From an uncultured Clostridia bacterium (GTDB lineage: Bacteria > Bacillota > Clostridia > Christensenellales > Borkfalkiaceae): 64,000 bases of DNA. The position numbers and the translations under genes are program-made. This document shows positions 1 to 8,218 of this stretch, piece by piece. The stretch lies in contig CAKNLK010000013.1 in assembly GCA_930989535.1 (NCBI GenBank), positions 1 to 64,000 of the forward strand, read 5' to 3'. Positions within the stretch are counted from its first letter, which is position 1. Each line of letters begins with the position of its first letter. Under the pieces are notes generated by a model. It was not told the origin of the DNA. It ran no database searches and worked only from the letters and a program-made list of their open reading frames with translations.

Positions 1-30
1 CGGCGGCAATGCGAATTCGCATTGCCGCCG
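1..30. repeat. perfect 30-bp palindrome
   Basis: The first 30 bases are a perfect inverted repeat with no loop, centred on GAATTC, with arms starting CGGCGGCAATGCG. No T-tract follows on either strand, so it is not a standard terminator. It lies next to a second long palindrome (50-92). What lies to its left is outside the window. Confidence 0.8.
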
Positions 31-49
31 CTCCTTCATAAAAAATTTT

Positions 50-98
50 GGCAGAAAAGAGCGCGAGAAAATTTCTCGCGCTCTTTTCTGCCGTTTTT
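50..98. terminator. long hairpin, probable bidirectional terminator
   Basis: Positions 50-92 form 21-bp arms around one unpaired base; each arm reads GGCAGAAAAGAGCGCG and onward from the outside. The sequence GTTTTT follows on the plus strand, and a run of T precedes it as read from the minus strand (A-rich 40-45). It sits 38 bp beyond the stop codon of the minus-strand methyltransferase gene and probably ends that operon. Confidence 0.75.
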
Positions 99-129
99 CC
101 TCGAAAACATCGGCATTGCTTTATAATTT

Positions 130-1407
130 TTACCGCCGCAAACCCTTGGGGAGGTGGTTTTTAATCGATTCTCCGCACTTGCCGAGGCCCACGGGATACC
201 CGTTATACGCCACGACGCACCAGCCGCGGCCGCCCTTTGCCGGCAGTTCCGCGCCGCCGAGATACCGCAGAATATCCTCTTCCCCGAAGGATACGACGGA
301 CGTAAAATTGCCCCGCTCCGCGCGCATGGCGAAGGCGTGCGCGGGCTCGAAGCGGCCGTTTTTCGCCGTGCCGAGCTGCAACCCCGCGCGCAGAACGCGC
401 AGGCCGCGGATATCGAACATCTCCTCGGGCAGAAGGCAGAGGGAGTCTCCAAACGAAGCGAACCGCCCCTCCAGCGGAACCTTGCAAAAATCCCTTTCAA
501 ACGCGCGGTACAGCGCTACAGTCCTCTTATCCGCGGGCGGAATACCGTCACGGCGGGCGCGGCGGAAAGAGCCTTCCCCTTCGCCCTCCCTGACGAAGAG
601 CGCGGCGAAATGCCCTTCCCCCTTTTCGCGGTGCGGATAAATCTTTTTCTGTTCGCGCAAAACAAATTCGGGATGCTCGGAAATAAACCATTCGGCGTTG
701 CGCTCGTCCTCTTCCTCGGCGAACGTGCAGGTGGAATACACGAGCGAGCCGCCGGGCGCGAGCATCGCAGCCGCACTGTCTAATATCTTTTTCTGGCGGG
801 CGGCGCACATCTCCACGTTCGCAGCGCTCCAATTTTCGGCGGCGGCAGGCTCCTTTCGCAGCATACCTTCCCCCGAGCAGGGCGCGTCGACCAGAATTTT
901 ATCGAAAAAGCCGCCGAAACGCTCGGCGAGCGATTCGGGATCGGCGCAGGTGACCACGGCGTTTTCAATCCCCATGCGTTCGACGTTCTGCAACAAAACT
1001 TTGGCGCGGTCGGGCATCTTTTCGTTGAGCACCAAAAGTCCTCTGCCGCGCATCGCCTGCGCGAGCTGGGTGCCCTTGCCGCCAGGCGCGGAGCATAAGT
1101 CGAGCACGCGCTCGCCCGGCTGTACGTTCAAAAGGGGCGCGGCGCACATGGCGCTCGGCTCCTGCACGTAGAACAGCCCCGCATCGTGGTACAGCGTGCG
1201 GCCGGGCTTTTCCTCCGAAATAGAAAAGCCGCTTTGCTCCCAAGCGATTCGCCCGAGCGAAAACGGCGCTATCTTCTGAAATTCCCCGGCGGAAATTTTC
1301 AGTGTATTGACGCGCACGCCGCGATACGGCGGAAGAGCGAGGCATGCCTCGTACTCCGCATAATCGGGCAGCGTTTTTTTCATGCGCGCGAGAAATTCTT
1401 CTATCAT
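130..1407 (-). CDS. RsmF/RsmB-family rRNA (cytosine-C5) methyltransferase
   Basis: A 425-residue SAM-dependent RNA methyltransferase of the NOL1/NOP2/Sun family, acting on rRNA in the cytoplasm. The SAM-binding loop DLCSAPGGKG is near residue 105. The two catalytic cysteines are in DAPCSGEGM and YSTCTF. The C-terminus ends in a PUA-like segment with GWCVVAYNGYP and KNHLPKGLR, which is typical of RsmF (YebU) rather than RsmB. The start at 1407 is chosen because GGAGGAAG lies just upstream and because the product then starts MIEEFLARM, as expected for the family; an upstream extension is only read-through of the neighbouring gene. The ATG overlaps the stop codon of the exonuclease gene by 4 nt (ATGA), so the two are probably translationally coupled. 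The exact rRNA target cannot be told from sequence. Confidence 0.9.
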   Translation of the reverse strand: MIEEFLARMKKTLPDYAEYEACLALPPYRGVRVNTLKISAGEFQKIAPFSLGRIAWEQSGFSISEEKPGRTLYHDAGLFYVQEPSAMCAAPLLNVQPGERVLDLCSAPGGKGTQLAQAMRGRGLLVLNEKMPDRAKVLLQNVERMGIENAVVTCADPESLAERFGGFFDKILVDAPCSGEGMLRKEPAAAENWSAANVEMCAARQKKILDSAAAMLAPGGSLVYSTCTFAEEEDERNAEWFISEHPEFVLREQKKIYPHREKGEGHFAALFVREGEGEGSFRRARRDGIPPADKRTVALYRAFERDFCKVPLEGRFASFGDSLCLLPEEMFDIRGLRVLRAGLQLGTAKNGRFEPAHAFAMRAERGNFTSVVSFGEEDILRYLGGAELPAKGGRGWCVVAYNGYPVGLGKCGESIKNHLPKGLRR

Positions 1408-2378
1408 TCTTCCTCCGCAAAGAGCCGCCCCTGCAACTCGGAGAGCGTCAAAATCTCCGCGATTTTCCCCTCCTCGTGCATGCGCCGCGCGGCGTCCGTG
1501 CGCACGCTCGTATCCCCGTCCGCCTGGACGAATACGTTGCACCCCGTGAGCTTGAGCGAATACCGCCCGCCGCGCTTCACGATTTCCTTGACGAGCGATT
1601 TTGCGAGCGGAACGTCTTCCTCGATGGAGCGGGCGAAGCTGAAGCGCTTGCCGCGCAGCTCATGCGACAGCGGTTTGACGCGGTAGCCGTACACAAAGTC
1701 GTTGAACTTGGCGCGCTTTTCGCCCCTCTCGCGCTTCTCTCGCCGCTTTTCGCTCAGATATTCGCTCCTGCGGCGGGAAACGCAGTTGGAAAACTGGTAA
1801 TTTCCGATTTTGCCGTAGCGGATGCCGTATTTTTCCAGCAGTTCGGGTAAGGTGCAGTTGTCGCGCTCGCACATCGCCTGCGCGATGCGCATGGTCGCAT
1901 ATGCGTCGTCGGCGGCGCAGTGCGGCGTATAATCGATTTCAAAAATCCGGGTGAGCGATTCCAGCCCCGCCTGCCTGTCGAACGTTTCCGTCATCGCCAT
2001 GTACAGCACCTGCGTATCCGCAAATTGAAAGGAAAAGGACGGGAGTTTATAGCGGCGCGTCTCCAAATTGAGATATTTGACGTCGTTGATGGCGGCGTGC
2101 CCGAACACGAGCTTGTCCTCGCCCTCCAAAAGCGCCTTGATTTTCGGATAGAACGCCTTAAAATCGGGATATTTTTTAAAATCGTCGTAATCGTACGGCA
2201 ACACGATTCCGTCGCCGCCCCTGTCGGTCAGGTGAAATTTGCCGTTCGGGTTGATGAGGATATCCTCTTTCCGCAATATATTAAAATTTTCATCCGCCAC
2301 GCAGTAGCCGAAAACGCAGATTTTCGCCACGTTTTTATATACGCAGGCGCACTCGATGTCGAAAAAAACGTATTCCAT
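1404..2378 (-). CDS. DnaQ-like 3'-5' exonuclease with C-terminal BRCT-like region
   Basis: A 324-residue protein with an N-terminal DEDDh exonuclease fold. FFDIE at residues 4-8 carries the first metal-binding D and E, and HCAADDAYA supplies the catalytic His and the last Asp. After a basic linker rich in Arg, Lys and Glu, residues about 240-300 (AKSLVKEIVKRGG, then LTGCNVFV) resemble a BRCT domain; that second assignment is tentative. The start at 2378 gives a canonical MEYVFFDIE beginning; its Shine-Dalgarno is weak. It is the first gene of a two-gene operon with the RsmF-type methyltransferase. The role is probably DNA or RNA end processing; it is not the polymerase III epsilon subunit by size or context. 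Confidence 0.8.
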   Translation of the reverse strand: MEYVFFDIECACVYKNVAKICVFGYCVADENFNILRKEDILINPNGKFHLTDRGGDGIVLPYDYDDFKKYPDFKAFYPKIKALLEGEDKLVFGHAAINDVKYLNLETRRYKLPSFSFQFADTQVLYMAMTETFDRQAGLESLTRIFEIDYTPHCAADDAYATMRIAQAMCERDNCTLPELLEKYGIRYGKIGNYQFSNCVSRRRSEYLSEKRREKRERGEKRAKFNDFVYGYRVKPLSHELRGKRFSFARSIEEDVPLAKSLVKEIVKRGGRYSLKLTGCNVFVQADGDTSVRTDAARRMHEEGKIAEILTLSELQGRLFAEEE

Positions 2379-2424
2379 AAAAGCCGCTTCGGGGAAACTT
2401 CCCCTTTTTACCGTATTCAAAAAA

Positions 2425-2453
2425 ATTATATCATAACGGCAAAAATAAGTAAA
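2425..2453 (-). promoter_or_regulatory. promoter of the exonuclease-methyltransferase operon
   Basis: Read on the minus strand: TTTACT, 17-bp spacer, TATAAT, ending about 47 bp before the exonuclease start codon. Confidence 0.7.
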
Positions 2454-2488
2454 GCGAAAGCCCCGCCCGCCGCCAAATTCGGAGAAAC

Positions 2489-2517
2489 TTGACACGCGTG
2501 CGGGCATGTGCTATACT
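2489..2517 (+). promoter_or_regulatory. promoter of the acetyltransferase gene
   Basis: TTGACA, 17-bp spacer, TATACT. It lies about 79 bp before the ATG at 2596 and diverges from the exonuclease promoter. Confidence 0.75.
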
Positions 2518-2595
2518 GTTATCTGCATTGCGGTTTGCCGCTTTCGCAGGGCAAGGCAAACCGCCCGAAGACGATTCGCCCTGTACGGTTTATCT

Positions 2596-3171
2596 ATGGA
2601 AAAAATTCTTCCTACGCCGCGGCTCTTGCTGCGCGAATTTTGCGAGGAGGACGCCCGGGCGCTCTTCCCTTTCTTTGCAGACGAGCGGGCGAACCTCTTT
2701 TTGCCCTGGTTCCCCGTCCGGACGATGGCGGACGCGCGGGAACTCGTGGGGCGGTTTATGGCGGAGGACGCGGGAGGCACTGCCGTGCACCGCGCCATAT
2801 GCCTTGCGGGCGAGCCCGTCGGGTATATCCACGCGGACTGCGGCGAGAGCCGCGACCTCGGCTATGCGCTGCGCCGCGACCTCTGGGGACAGGGGCTGGC
2901 GGCGGAGGCGGGGTTCGCCTTTCTCGGCGCGCTGGAGAGGAGCGGATTCCCCTATGTGACCGCCACGCACGACGTGAACAACCCCGCGAGCGGCGCCGTG
3001 ATGAAAAAGCTCGGCCTTACCTACCGCTACTCCTACCGCGAGCAATGGCAGCCGAAGGATGTCTCCGTCGTGTTCCGCATGTACCAGCGCGATTTCGGCG
3101 AAAATGCCGGCACCTACCGCGGGTATTGGGACAAATATTCCGAGCATTGGGAGGAAAAAATCGACGGATAG
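2596..3171 (+). CDS. GNAT acetyltransferase, RimJ/RimL type
   Basis: 191 residues. The N-terminus TPRLLLREFCEEDA is the usual start of RimJ/RimL-like GNAT proteins. The acetyl-CoA loop region is DLWGQGLAAEAG, followed by VNNPASGAVMKKLGLTY, where the Asn-x-x-Ser/Ala-x-x-x-x-Lys-x-Gly pattern is typical of the family. The substrate is not known: these enzymes acetylate protein N-termini, amino acids, polyamines or drugs. The ATG at 2596 is chosen by homology to the family N-terminus; a Shine-Dalgarno is not obvious. It is transcribed alone from its own promoter and is followed by a weak hairpin. Confidence 0.85.
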   Translation: MEKILPTPRLLLREFCEEDARALFPFFADERANLFLPWFPVRTMADARELVGRFMAEDAGGTAVHRAICLAGEPVGYIHADCGESRDLGYALRRDLWGQGLAAEAGFAFLGALERSGFPYVTATHDVNNPASGAVMKKLGLTYRYSYREQWQPKDVSVVFRMYQRDFGENAGTYRGYWDKYSEHWEEKIDG

Positions 3172-3183
3172 ACCCAAAAGGCC

Positions 3184-3222
3184 AAAACAAACAAATTCTC
3201 CCCTTCTGTTTGGATTTGTTTT
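3184..3222 (+). terminator. weak hairpin after the acetyltransferase
   Basis: Arms AAAACAAA and TTTGTTTT bracket about 23 nt, with a second short CAAA/TTTG pairing inside. A+T-only pairing makes it weak. Confidence 0.35.
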
Positions 3223-3250
3223 ATAAATTACAGCACGGAGCCATAAAAAA

Positions 3251-4789
3251 TTATTTCTTATTTTTTGAAGCATATTTATTTCCATATTTCTTTTGATTGG
3301 CACATTGCGGGCAACCTGCTCCTCTGGCTCTACTTACGCATACTGCCTCCCATCTAAAACCACAAATATTGCATTTCCAAAATACTTTTTTACCTGTACC
3401 TGCTGGTATTTCATCAGGTTTAAGTAAGTTCTTTTCATAATCCCAATCTTTAAGCAAATGAGGATGCGTTGTTGCTAAATCATTAACTCCTTTTACAATC
3501 ACTTTATTTAAACAACACGGACAGCCACTACCTCTGTTAGTTCTATGATATACAGCAGCCATCCAACTATATCCACACTTTTTGCATTTCCACCAAACTT
3601 TTTTTCCGCTACCTGCCGTTACATCATTTGGTGACATGGTATTCTTTGAATAATCCCATTCTTCTAATAAATAATGATGAGTTTGGACAATGCTACCTTT
3701 TTGCCTTAAAACAAATTGATGATGCTTGTGTGCCCCTTTGATAGTTGCGCATTTCGGACAACCCGTTTTATCGGGGCCAGTTCTTTCAACTATTGAAGTT
3801 TTCCACTCAAATCCACAAATACTACATTTCCACCATACTTTTTCATTTGACCCTGGATGCATCATTTCTGGCTTTAATCCAGCATTCTTTTCATAATTCC
3901 ATTCCTCTGCTATTTGGGGAAACTCCTCTAATAAAGATTTATCCATTGATGTCAAGTAAGATAAAATATTTTGTCTATCCCGATTCACATCTATAGATAG
4001 TTCTTTTCCCAACTTTTCCAATAAATTATTTATTGCGTAATCGAGTGATTTATGGGAGGTGTTAGGAATTTCTATCTTATAGTCATACAATAAATATTTC
4101 TCATCAAGCAATGTATCTGAAATTCGTATTAAAAAAATATGATTTTGTTTACATATTAAAAACTTCTTTTGATCTCTTAGTTTATTTTCTGTTCGGTTGT
4201 GATATGCTTTCCCATCAAACTCAATTGCAACCATTATTGAGGGAATAAAAATATCCAACTCCATGCTTGATTTTTTTTCAAAAATATCTCTATAACTATT
4301 TATAGCATCTGGAAATGCTTGTTTAATATAAAAGAAAATCGCCTGCTCTGGAAATGAGGTTCTTCTTCTAGCTAAGCAAATAGGGCAATTGGGGTTGCGA
4401 TGTCTAGCATCTATGCTTTTAAAAAATTCATGTCCATTTTTACATAGCCACCACACTTTTTTACCGCTACCAGACGTAACTTGTTGGGGCGTTAAATTCC
4501 CATTTTTGGTAGGATGCCACTCTTTTGCTAAGTCAGGACAAGTACTTGCTAAGTCGTTTTCACCAACAACTACAATTTTATTTGCACAAACAGGACAGCC
4601 AACCCCATAAAATCTACTTTTAATTTGGGCCTGCCATTCGTGTCCACTATTACATATCCACCATACTTTCCTATGGCTACCAATGCCAATTTTATCAGGG
4701 AATATATTCTCTTTACTATTTTTCTCCCAATCCCATTCTTTCATTAAAGAATCAATATTTGATATCGGGTTAGTAAATTTTCTCGCCAT
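3251..4789 (-). CDS. zinc-ribbon repeat protein with an embedded nuclease-like domain
   Basis: 512 residues built from five copies of a roughly 65-residue module: L..EW.Y.KN, then a turn, KVWWKC..CG..W, then a second CPxCxN pair. The two Cys pairs (or Cys/His in the first two copies, CNSGH and CKNGH) fit a treble-clef or zinc-ribbon fold like DUF4379. Between modules 2 and 3 (about residues 145-235) is a different domain: FPEQAIFFY, then MELDIFIPS, VAIEFDGKAYH and a following Lys/Asp-rich stretch. The E..DIF..xxxxIEFDG pattern resembles PD-(D/E)xK or Vsr/DUF559 endonucleases. The gene is strikingly AT-rich against its neighbours, has its own promoter and stands alone, all signs of recent transfer. 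Function is unproven; a role in nicking or recognising DNA, perhaps in defence or on a mobile element, is only an inference. Confidence 0.75.
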   Translation of the reverse strand: MARKFTNPISNIDSLMKEWDWEKNSKENIFPDKIGIGSHRKVWWICNSGHEWQAQIKSRFYGVGCPVCANKIVVVGENDLASTCPDLAKEWHPTKNGNLTPQQVTSGSGKKVWWLCKNGHEFFKSIDARHRNPNCPICLARRRTSFPEQAIFFYIKQAFPDAINSYRDIFEKKSSMELDIFIPSIMVAIEFDGKAYHNRTENKLRDQKKFLICKQNHIFLIRISDTLLDEKYLLYDYKIEIPNTSHKSLDYAINNLLEKLGKELSIDVNRDRQNILSYLTSMDKSLLEEFPQIAEEWNYEKNAGLKPEMMHPGSNEKVWWKCSICGFEWKTSIVERTGPDKTGCPKCATIKGAHKHHQFVLRQKGSIVQTHHYLLEEWDYSKNTMSPNDVTAGSGKKVWWKCKKCGYSWMAAVYHRTNRGSGCPCCLNKVIVKGVNDLATTHPHLLKDWDYEKNLLKPDEIPAGTGKKVFWKCNICGFRWEAVCVSRARGAGCPQCANQKKYGNKYASKNKK

Positions 4790-4819
4790 ATCCTTATCCT
4801 TTGTTTTTGGAATATTGAT

Positions 4820-4848
4820 ATTATAGCAAATTTTTTATTATTTTTCAA
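4820..4848 (-). promoter_or_regulatory. promoter of the zinc-ribbon/nuclease gene
   Basis: Minus strand: TTGAAA, 17 bp, TATAAT, about 30 bp before the start codon. AAGGATAAGGAT directly before the ATG serves as ribosome binding site. Confidence 0.75.
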
Positions 4849-4904
4849 TTTATCGGCTGGTTTATTCGAAATACATAAGTGTTTTTTGTTCTAAGTATAT
4901 AAAG

Positions 4905-4930
4905 CGGGCGGAGGCTGTTGCCTCCGCCCG
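4905..4930 (-). terminator. hairpin after the ferritin-like gene
   Basis: Ten-bp GC arms (CGGGCGGAGG and its complement) around CTGTTG. On the minus strand it is followed by a T-rich stretch (GCTTTATATACTT). It lies about 70 bp past the stop of the ferritin-like gene. Confidence 0.6.
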
Positions 4931-4998
4931 ATTCACGATATTTTCCATAAATTTTGTTCGCCGCATTTCAGCCCGCTCTTTCGCATCTCCGTCGGTGT

Positions 4999-6246
4999 TT
5001 AGGCGCCCTTGATGCGCGCGACGTCTGCATTGGCGCTCTTGGAATCGTTCAGCGCATGAATGGGATGCGCCTTCTCCTCGAAACGATAGTCCCTGCCGAA
5101 TTTTTTGATTGTCTTTTCGATGACGGCGTGGCTGGCAAGGCTCTTTACGTTGCCCTGCACCGCGCGGTTGTAGGAGAAGAAGCGGTAGTTGTTGGGGAGC
5201 TTGTCCACCTCTTCGAAGCCCTCCGCCTGCCCCGTGAGGCGCACGCTCTTGAGAACTTCGCGCACATACTCTTTCTGCGGCGAAAAGCTCAAAAGCTGCG
5301 GGAACTCGCCGCCCTCGGGGAAGAGTTGCTGCCAAACCTTGCCGTTGTATTTTTCCAGCATCTGCACCGCAAACCTGAGGTGCGAAAGCTCCTCCTCGAA
5401 GTGCATGAGCCACAGCTCCTTGATGCGAGCGTCCTTCTCGTCGTTGTAGCACGACCAATAGAGGTAACATTCGGTGTATTCGTGCATCACCATGCACTCG
5501 AACATGTCGACGGTCGGGTCGGACAGGCAGCCGTAGCCCGTCACGTGCTGTTCCTCGATCATCGCGATTTCCGAATACAGCTTTCTGCCCAGCTCCGATT
5601 CGTACAGGTTGGCGATGTTGAGGTAGTAGTTCATCGTCTGCTGTTCCGCCGCCGTGATGATGCCGATATTCAGCCGCGTAATCGGGTCGTTCAGGTAATT
5701 GTTGATATAGTAGCGCACGTCGTCGCCGGGGTGGCGCGCCTCGGCAACCGTCGGACGGCCGGGCATGATTTCGGTGTAGCGCCCCACCAGCTTTTCCGCG
5801 TGGATGCCCTTTTCGAAATCGAGAAGGTCGGCGTAGCGATAAAGGTGGTCGAAGTCTTCGAGCAGCGCGAAATCGAGCTGTTTTTTGACGTAGCTGTTCT
5901 TTTCGCGCTGTGCCAGAATCGCCGTCAAATCGACGGCGAGCTGCTCATAGCCGATGGTGTGCTCGAGCATGCTCTCGTTGCGCGGCTTTAAACTCGCGAT
6001 GCGCTTTTGCTGCTGCTGTTCGCCGCGGCGCAAAAGCGCCATGCCCCGCCGCACCTCGTTGTTCGTGCAGTGGCGGTTCCAGCGCGCCGTATTCCAAATC
6101 GCCTCGAATTCGGTGCCGTTCATCAAAATCACGCGGACGCGCGTATACGGGTCGACCGTCTCCTTGTCGTACGGCTTTACGTTGATACTCTTCCAACTTT
6201 TATACGTTTTGTCGATGTCTTTCGCTTTTTCCTCAAAGGGGTTCAT
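4999..6246 (-). CDS. ferritin-like (probable diiron) protein of unknown function
   Basis: 415 residues, mostly helical, cytoplasmic, no signal peptide. Paired motifs EEQHVTGYG (about residue 228) and EEELSHLRFAV (about 285), with further Glu residues in MVMHEYTECYLY, fit the E/ExxH pattern of ferritin-like four-helix bundles that bind a diiron site. I do not recognise a named enzyme; homologues in Clostridia are usually annotated only as ferritin-like domain proteins. The start at 6246 follows a clear GGGAGGT box; the in-frame extension to 6315 lacks one. It is monocistronic, divergent from mtnN-luxS-ung, and closed by a hairpin. An oxidative-stress or oxygenase role is possible but not shown. 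Confidence 0.7.
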   Translation of the reverse strand: MNPFEEKAKDIDKTYKSWKSINVKPYDKETVDPYTRVRVILMNGTEFEAIWNTARWNRHCTNNEVRRGMALLRRGEQQQQKRIASLKPRNESMLEHTIGYEQLAVDLTAILAQREKNSYVKKQLDFALLEDFDHLYRYADLLDFEKGIHAEKLVGRYTEIMPGRPTVAEARHPGDDVRYYINNYLNDPITRLNIGIITAAEQQTMNYYLNIANLYESELGRKLYSEIAMIEEQHVTGYGCLSDPTVDMFECMVMHEYTECYLYWSCYNDEKDARIKELWLMHFEEELSHLRFAVQMLEKYNGKVWQQLFPEGGEFPQLLSFSPQKEYVREVLKSVRLTGQAEGFEEVDKLPNNYRFFSYNRAVQGNVKSLASHAVIEKTIKKFGRDYRFEEKAHPIHALNDSKSANADVARIKGA

Positions 6247-6309
6247 GGGTGTACCTCCCGTGTTTTTTGAAATAGTATTCCCGATTGTGCAAATTCCTAT
6301 GCGGAAAAT

Positions 6310-6339
6310 TTGCAAAAAACCGCCCGTTTGTGGTAAAAT
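6310..6339 (+). promoter_or_regulatory. promoter of mtnN-luxS-ung
   Basis: TTGCAA, 18-bp spacer, TAAAAT, followed about 30 bp later by the mtnN ATG with GCGGAGG upstream. Confidence 0.55.
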
Positions 6340-6368
6340 ATTTGTTGAAAAAACGCGGAGGCAAAACG

Positions 6369-7019
6369 ATGCTGTACATACTCGCCGCCATGCAGAAGGA
6401 AGCGGATTGTCTCCTTTCGCAGGCGGAAATCAAGCGGGAATTTACCCGATTCGGCAAAAAACTTTGGGAGGGAGAGGCGCACGGCGTGCCCTTCACCCTC
6501 CTTTTGACGGGCGTGGGCAAGACGAACGCGGCGGCGGGCGCCATGCTCGCAATCGCGCGCGGCGCGGACAGGCTTTTAAACATCGGCGTGGCGGGCGGAA
6601 TTACGCCGCGGGCGAAAATCGGCTCGCTGTGGCAAATCGGCCGCGCGGTGCAGTACGATTTCGATTTGAGCGAAATCAACGGCACGCCCGTCGGCACCCT
6701 CGACGAATATCAGACGCCCTATTTTCCGCTCCGTACGGGCGGAAAGTTCCCGCTGGCGACGCTCGCCACGGCGGACTCGTTTGCGAGCGGGCAGGACGAT
6801 ATGGCGCTTTTGGAGTCGCTCGGCGCGGACGTGCGCGACATGGAGGGCGCGGCCATCGCGCACATCGCCTATGCCGCGGGCGTGCCCTGCAACATGTTCA
6901 AGAGCATCTCCGACAACGCGGGCGAGGAGAGCGTGCGCGAGTACCGCGAAAATCTGAAGATTGCGCTCGGCGCACTCTCCGGAGCCCTGCGCGACATTTT
7001 GGAGGAAGCGAATGGATAA
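6369..7019 (+). CDS. mtnN: 5'-methylthioadenosine/S-adenosylhomocysteine nucleosidase
   Basis: 216 residues. It hydrolyses MTA and SAH to adenine plus methylthioribose or S-ribosylhomocysteine in the cytoplasm. The N-terminus YILAAMQKEADCLL contains the family Met-x-x-Glu. GVGKTNAAAGAM is the phosphate/ribose loop, and DMEGAAIAHIA is the signature with the ribose-binding Met-Glu. Near the end, SISDNAGEES contains the catalytic Asp. The ATG at 6369 has GCGGAGGCAAAACG before it. The stop overlaps the luxS start by 8 nt, giving the two sequential steps of SAH recycling in one transcript. Confidence 0.93.
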   Translation: MLYILAAMQKEADCLLSQAEIKREFTRFGKKLWEGEAHGVPFTLLLTGVGKTNAAAGAMLAIARGADRLLNIGVAGGITPRAKIGSLWQIGRAVQYDFDLSEINGTPVGTLDEYQTPYFPLRTGGKFPLATLATADSFASGQDDMALLESLGADVRDMEGAAIAHIAYAAGVPCNMFKSISDNAGEESVREYRENLKIALGALSGALRDILEEANG

Positions 7020-7497
7020 AATCCCCTCTTTCCAGAAAAACCACGATATTTTGCAGCCCGGATTCCATTTTTCGGGCGCGCAGAAGGGCGTGGATACATT
7101 CGATTTGCGCTTTAAAAGGCCGAACGCGGGCGATTTTATCTCGCCCAAGGCGCTGCACAGCGTCGAGCACATGCTCGCCACGGCCCTGCGCAACGGCAAA
7201 TGCAAGGATTCCGTCCTCTATTTCGGCCCCATGGGCTGCCGCACGGGGTTTTATCTGCTGACGGTCGGGCTGACCTGCGGGGAGGTGTTTTCCGCCCTGA
7301 AAACGGCGCTCGTGGCGGCGCTGGCGATGGACGAAGTGCCCGGTTCCGCGCGCGTCGAGTGCGGGAACTACCTCGAGCACGACCTCGCGGACGCGAAGCG
7401 GGAATGTACGGCATACCTTGCCTTGCTTGCATCCCTCTCCGAGGCGGAAATCGCCGCGGAGGAGAACAAACGGCGGGAGGCGCACGCGCATGGTTAA
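7012..7497 (+). CDS. luxS: S-ribosylhomocysteine lyase (LuxS)
   Basis: 161 residues, full length. It splits S-ribosylhomocysteine to homocysteine and the autoinducer-2 precursor DPD. Metal ligands are visible as HSVEH (two His) and the Cys in [22 protein letters not shown] holds the catalytic Cys. The start ATG lies inside the end of mtnN with GGAGGAAGCG upstream, so the two are coupled, and its own stop overlaps the ung start by 8 nt. The gene pair feeds homocysteine to methionine synthesis and may also produce the AI-2 signal; the window shows no AI-2 receptor. Confidence 0.95.
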   Translation: MDKIPSFQKNHDILQPGFHFSGAQKGVDTFDLRFKRPNAGDFISPKALHSVEHMLATALRNGKCKDSVLYFGPMGCRTGFYLLTVGLTCGEVFSALKTALVAALAMDEVPGSARVECGNYLEHDLADAKRECTAYLALLASLSEAEIAAEENKRREAHAHG

Positions 7498-8161
7498 GTT
7501 GGGAGGCGGCTGGGACGAGGCGCTCGCGCCGCTGTTCGAGAGCGAAAACTATCAAAAAATCCGCGTATTTTTGAAGCAGGAATATTCGCACCACGTCGTT
7601 TACCCCGATATGTACGACATTTTCAACTGCTTCAAGCTGACGCCCTTCGACAAAGTGAAAGTTGTATTACTGGGGCAAGACCCCTACCACAACGCGGGGC
7701 AGGCGCACGGGCTGTGCTTTTCCGTGCAGGAGGGCATTGAGCCGCCCCCGTCGCTCGTCAACATCTTTAAGGAACTGCGCGACGACATCGGGTGCGAAAT
7801 TCCCAAATCAGGCAACCTCACCAAGTGGGCGACGGAGGGCGTTCTGCTCCTCAACACCGCGCTCACCGTGCGCGCGCACCGCGCCAACTCGCACAAAGAC
7901 TGCGGCTGGACGTGGTTCACCGACAGCGTAATCAAGCTTATCAGCGACAAACGCGAGCACGTCGTGTTCATCCTCTGGGGAGCAAACGCGCGCTCCAAAA
8001 AGGCGCTCATCGATAAAAGCAAGCACTTGATTTTGGAATGTGCGCACCCCTCCCCCCTCTCCGCGTTCAACGGATTTTTCGGGTGCAGGCATTTTTCCAA
8101 GGCAAATGCCTACCTTGCCCAACACGGGGAGACGCCCATCGACTGGGATTTGACGAAATAA
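7490..8161 (+). CDS. ung: uracil-DNA glycosylase, family 1
   Basis: 223 residues. It removes uracil from DNA in base excision repair. [14 protein letters not shown] contains the catalytic Asp, LLLNTALTV the uracil-binding strand with Asn, and [13 protein letters not shown] the catalytic His and leucine-intercalation loop. The ATG at 7490 overlaps the end of luxS; CGGGAGGCGCAC serves as binding site. Co-transcription with SAH recycling has no obvious metabolic link and probably reflects shared housekeeping expression. Confidence 0.95.
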   Translation: MVKLGGGWDEALAPLFESENYQKIRVFLKQEYSHHVVYPDMYDIFNCFKLTPFDKVKVVLLGQDPYHNAGQAHGLCFSVQEGIEPPPSLVNIFKELRDDIGCEIPKSGNLTKWATEGVLLLNTALTVRAHRANSHKDCGWTWFTDSVIKLISDKREHVVFILWGANARSKKALIDKSKHLILECAHPSPLSAFNGFFGCRHFSKANAYLAQHGETPIDWDLTK

Positions 8162-8218
8162 AAGCCTGCAATGCAGGCATACAATAGCAACGCGCACTGT
8201 GCGCAAAGGAGAATATCC

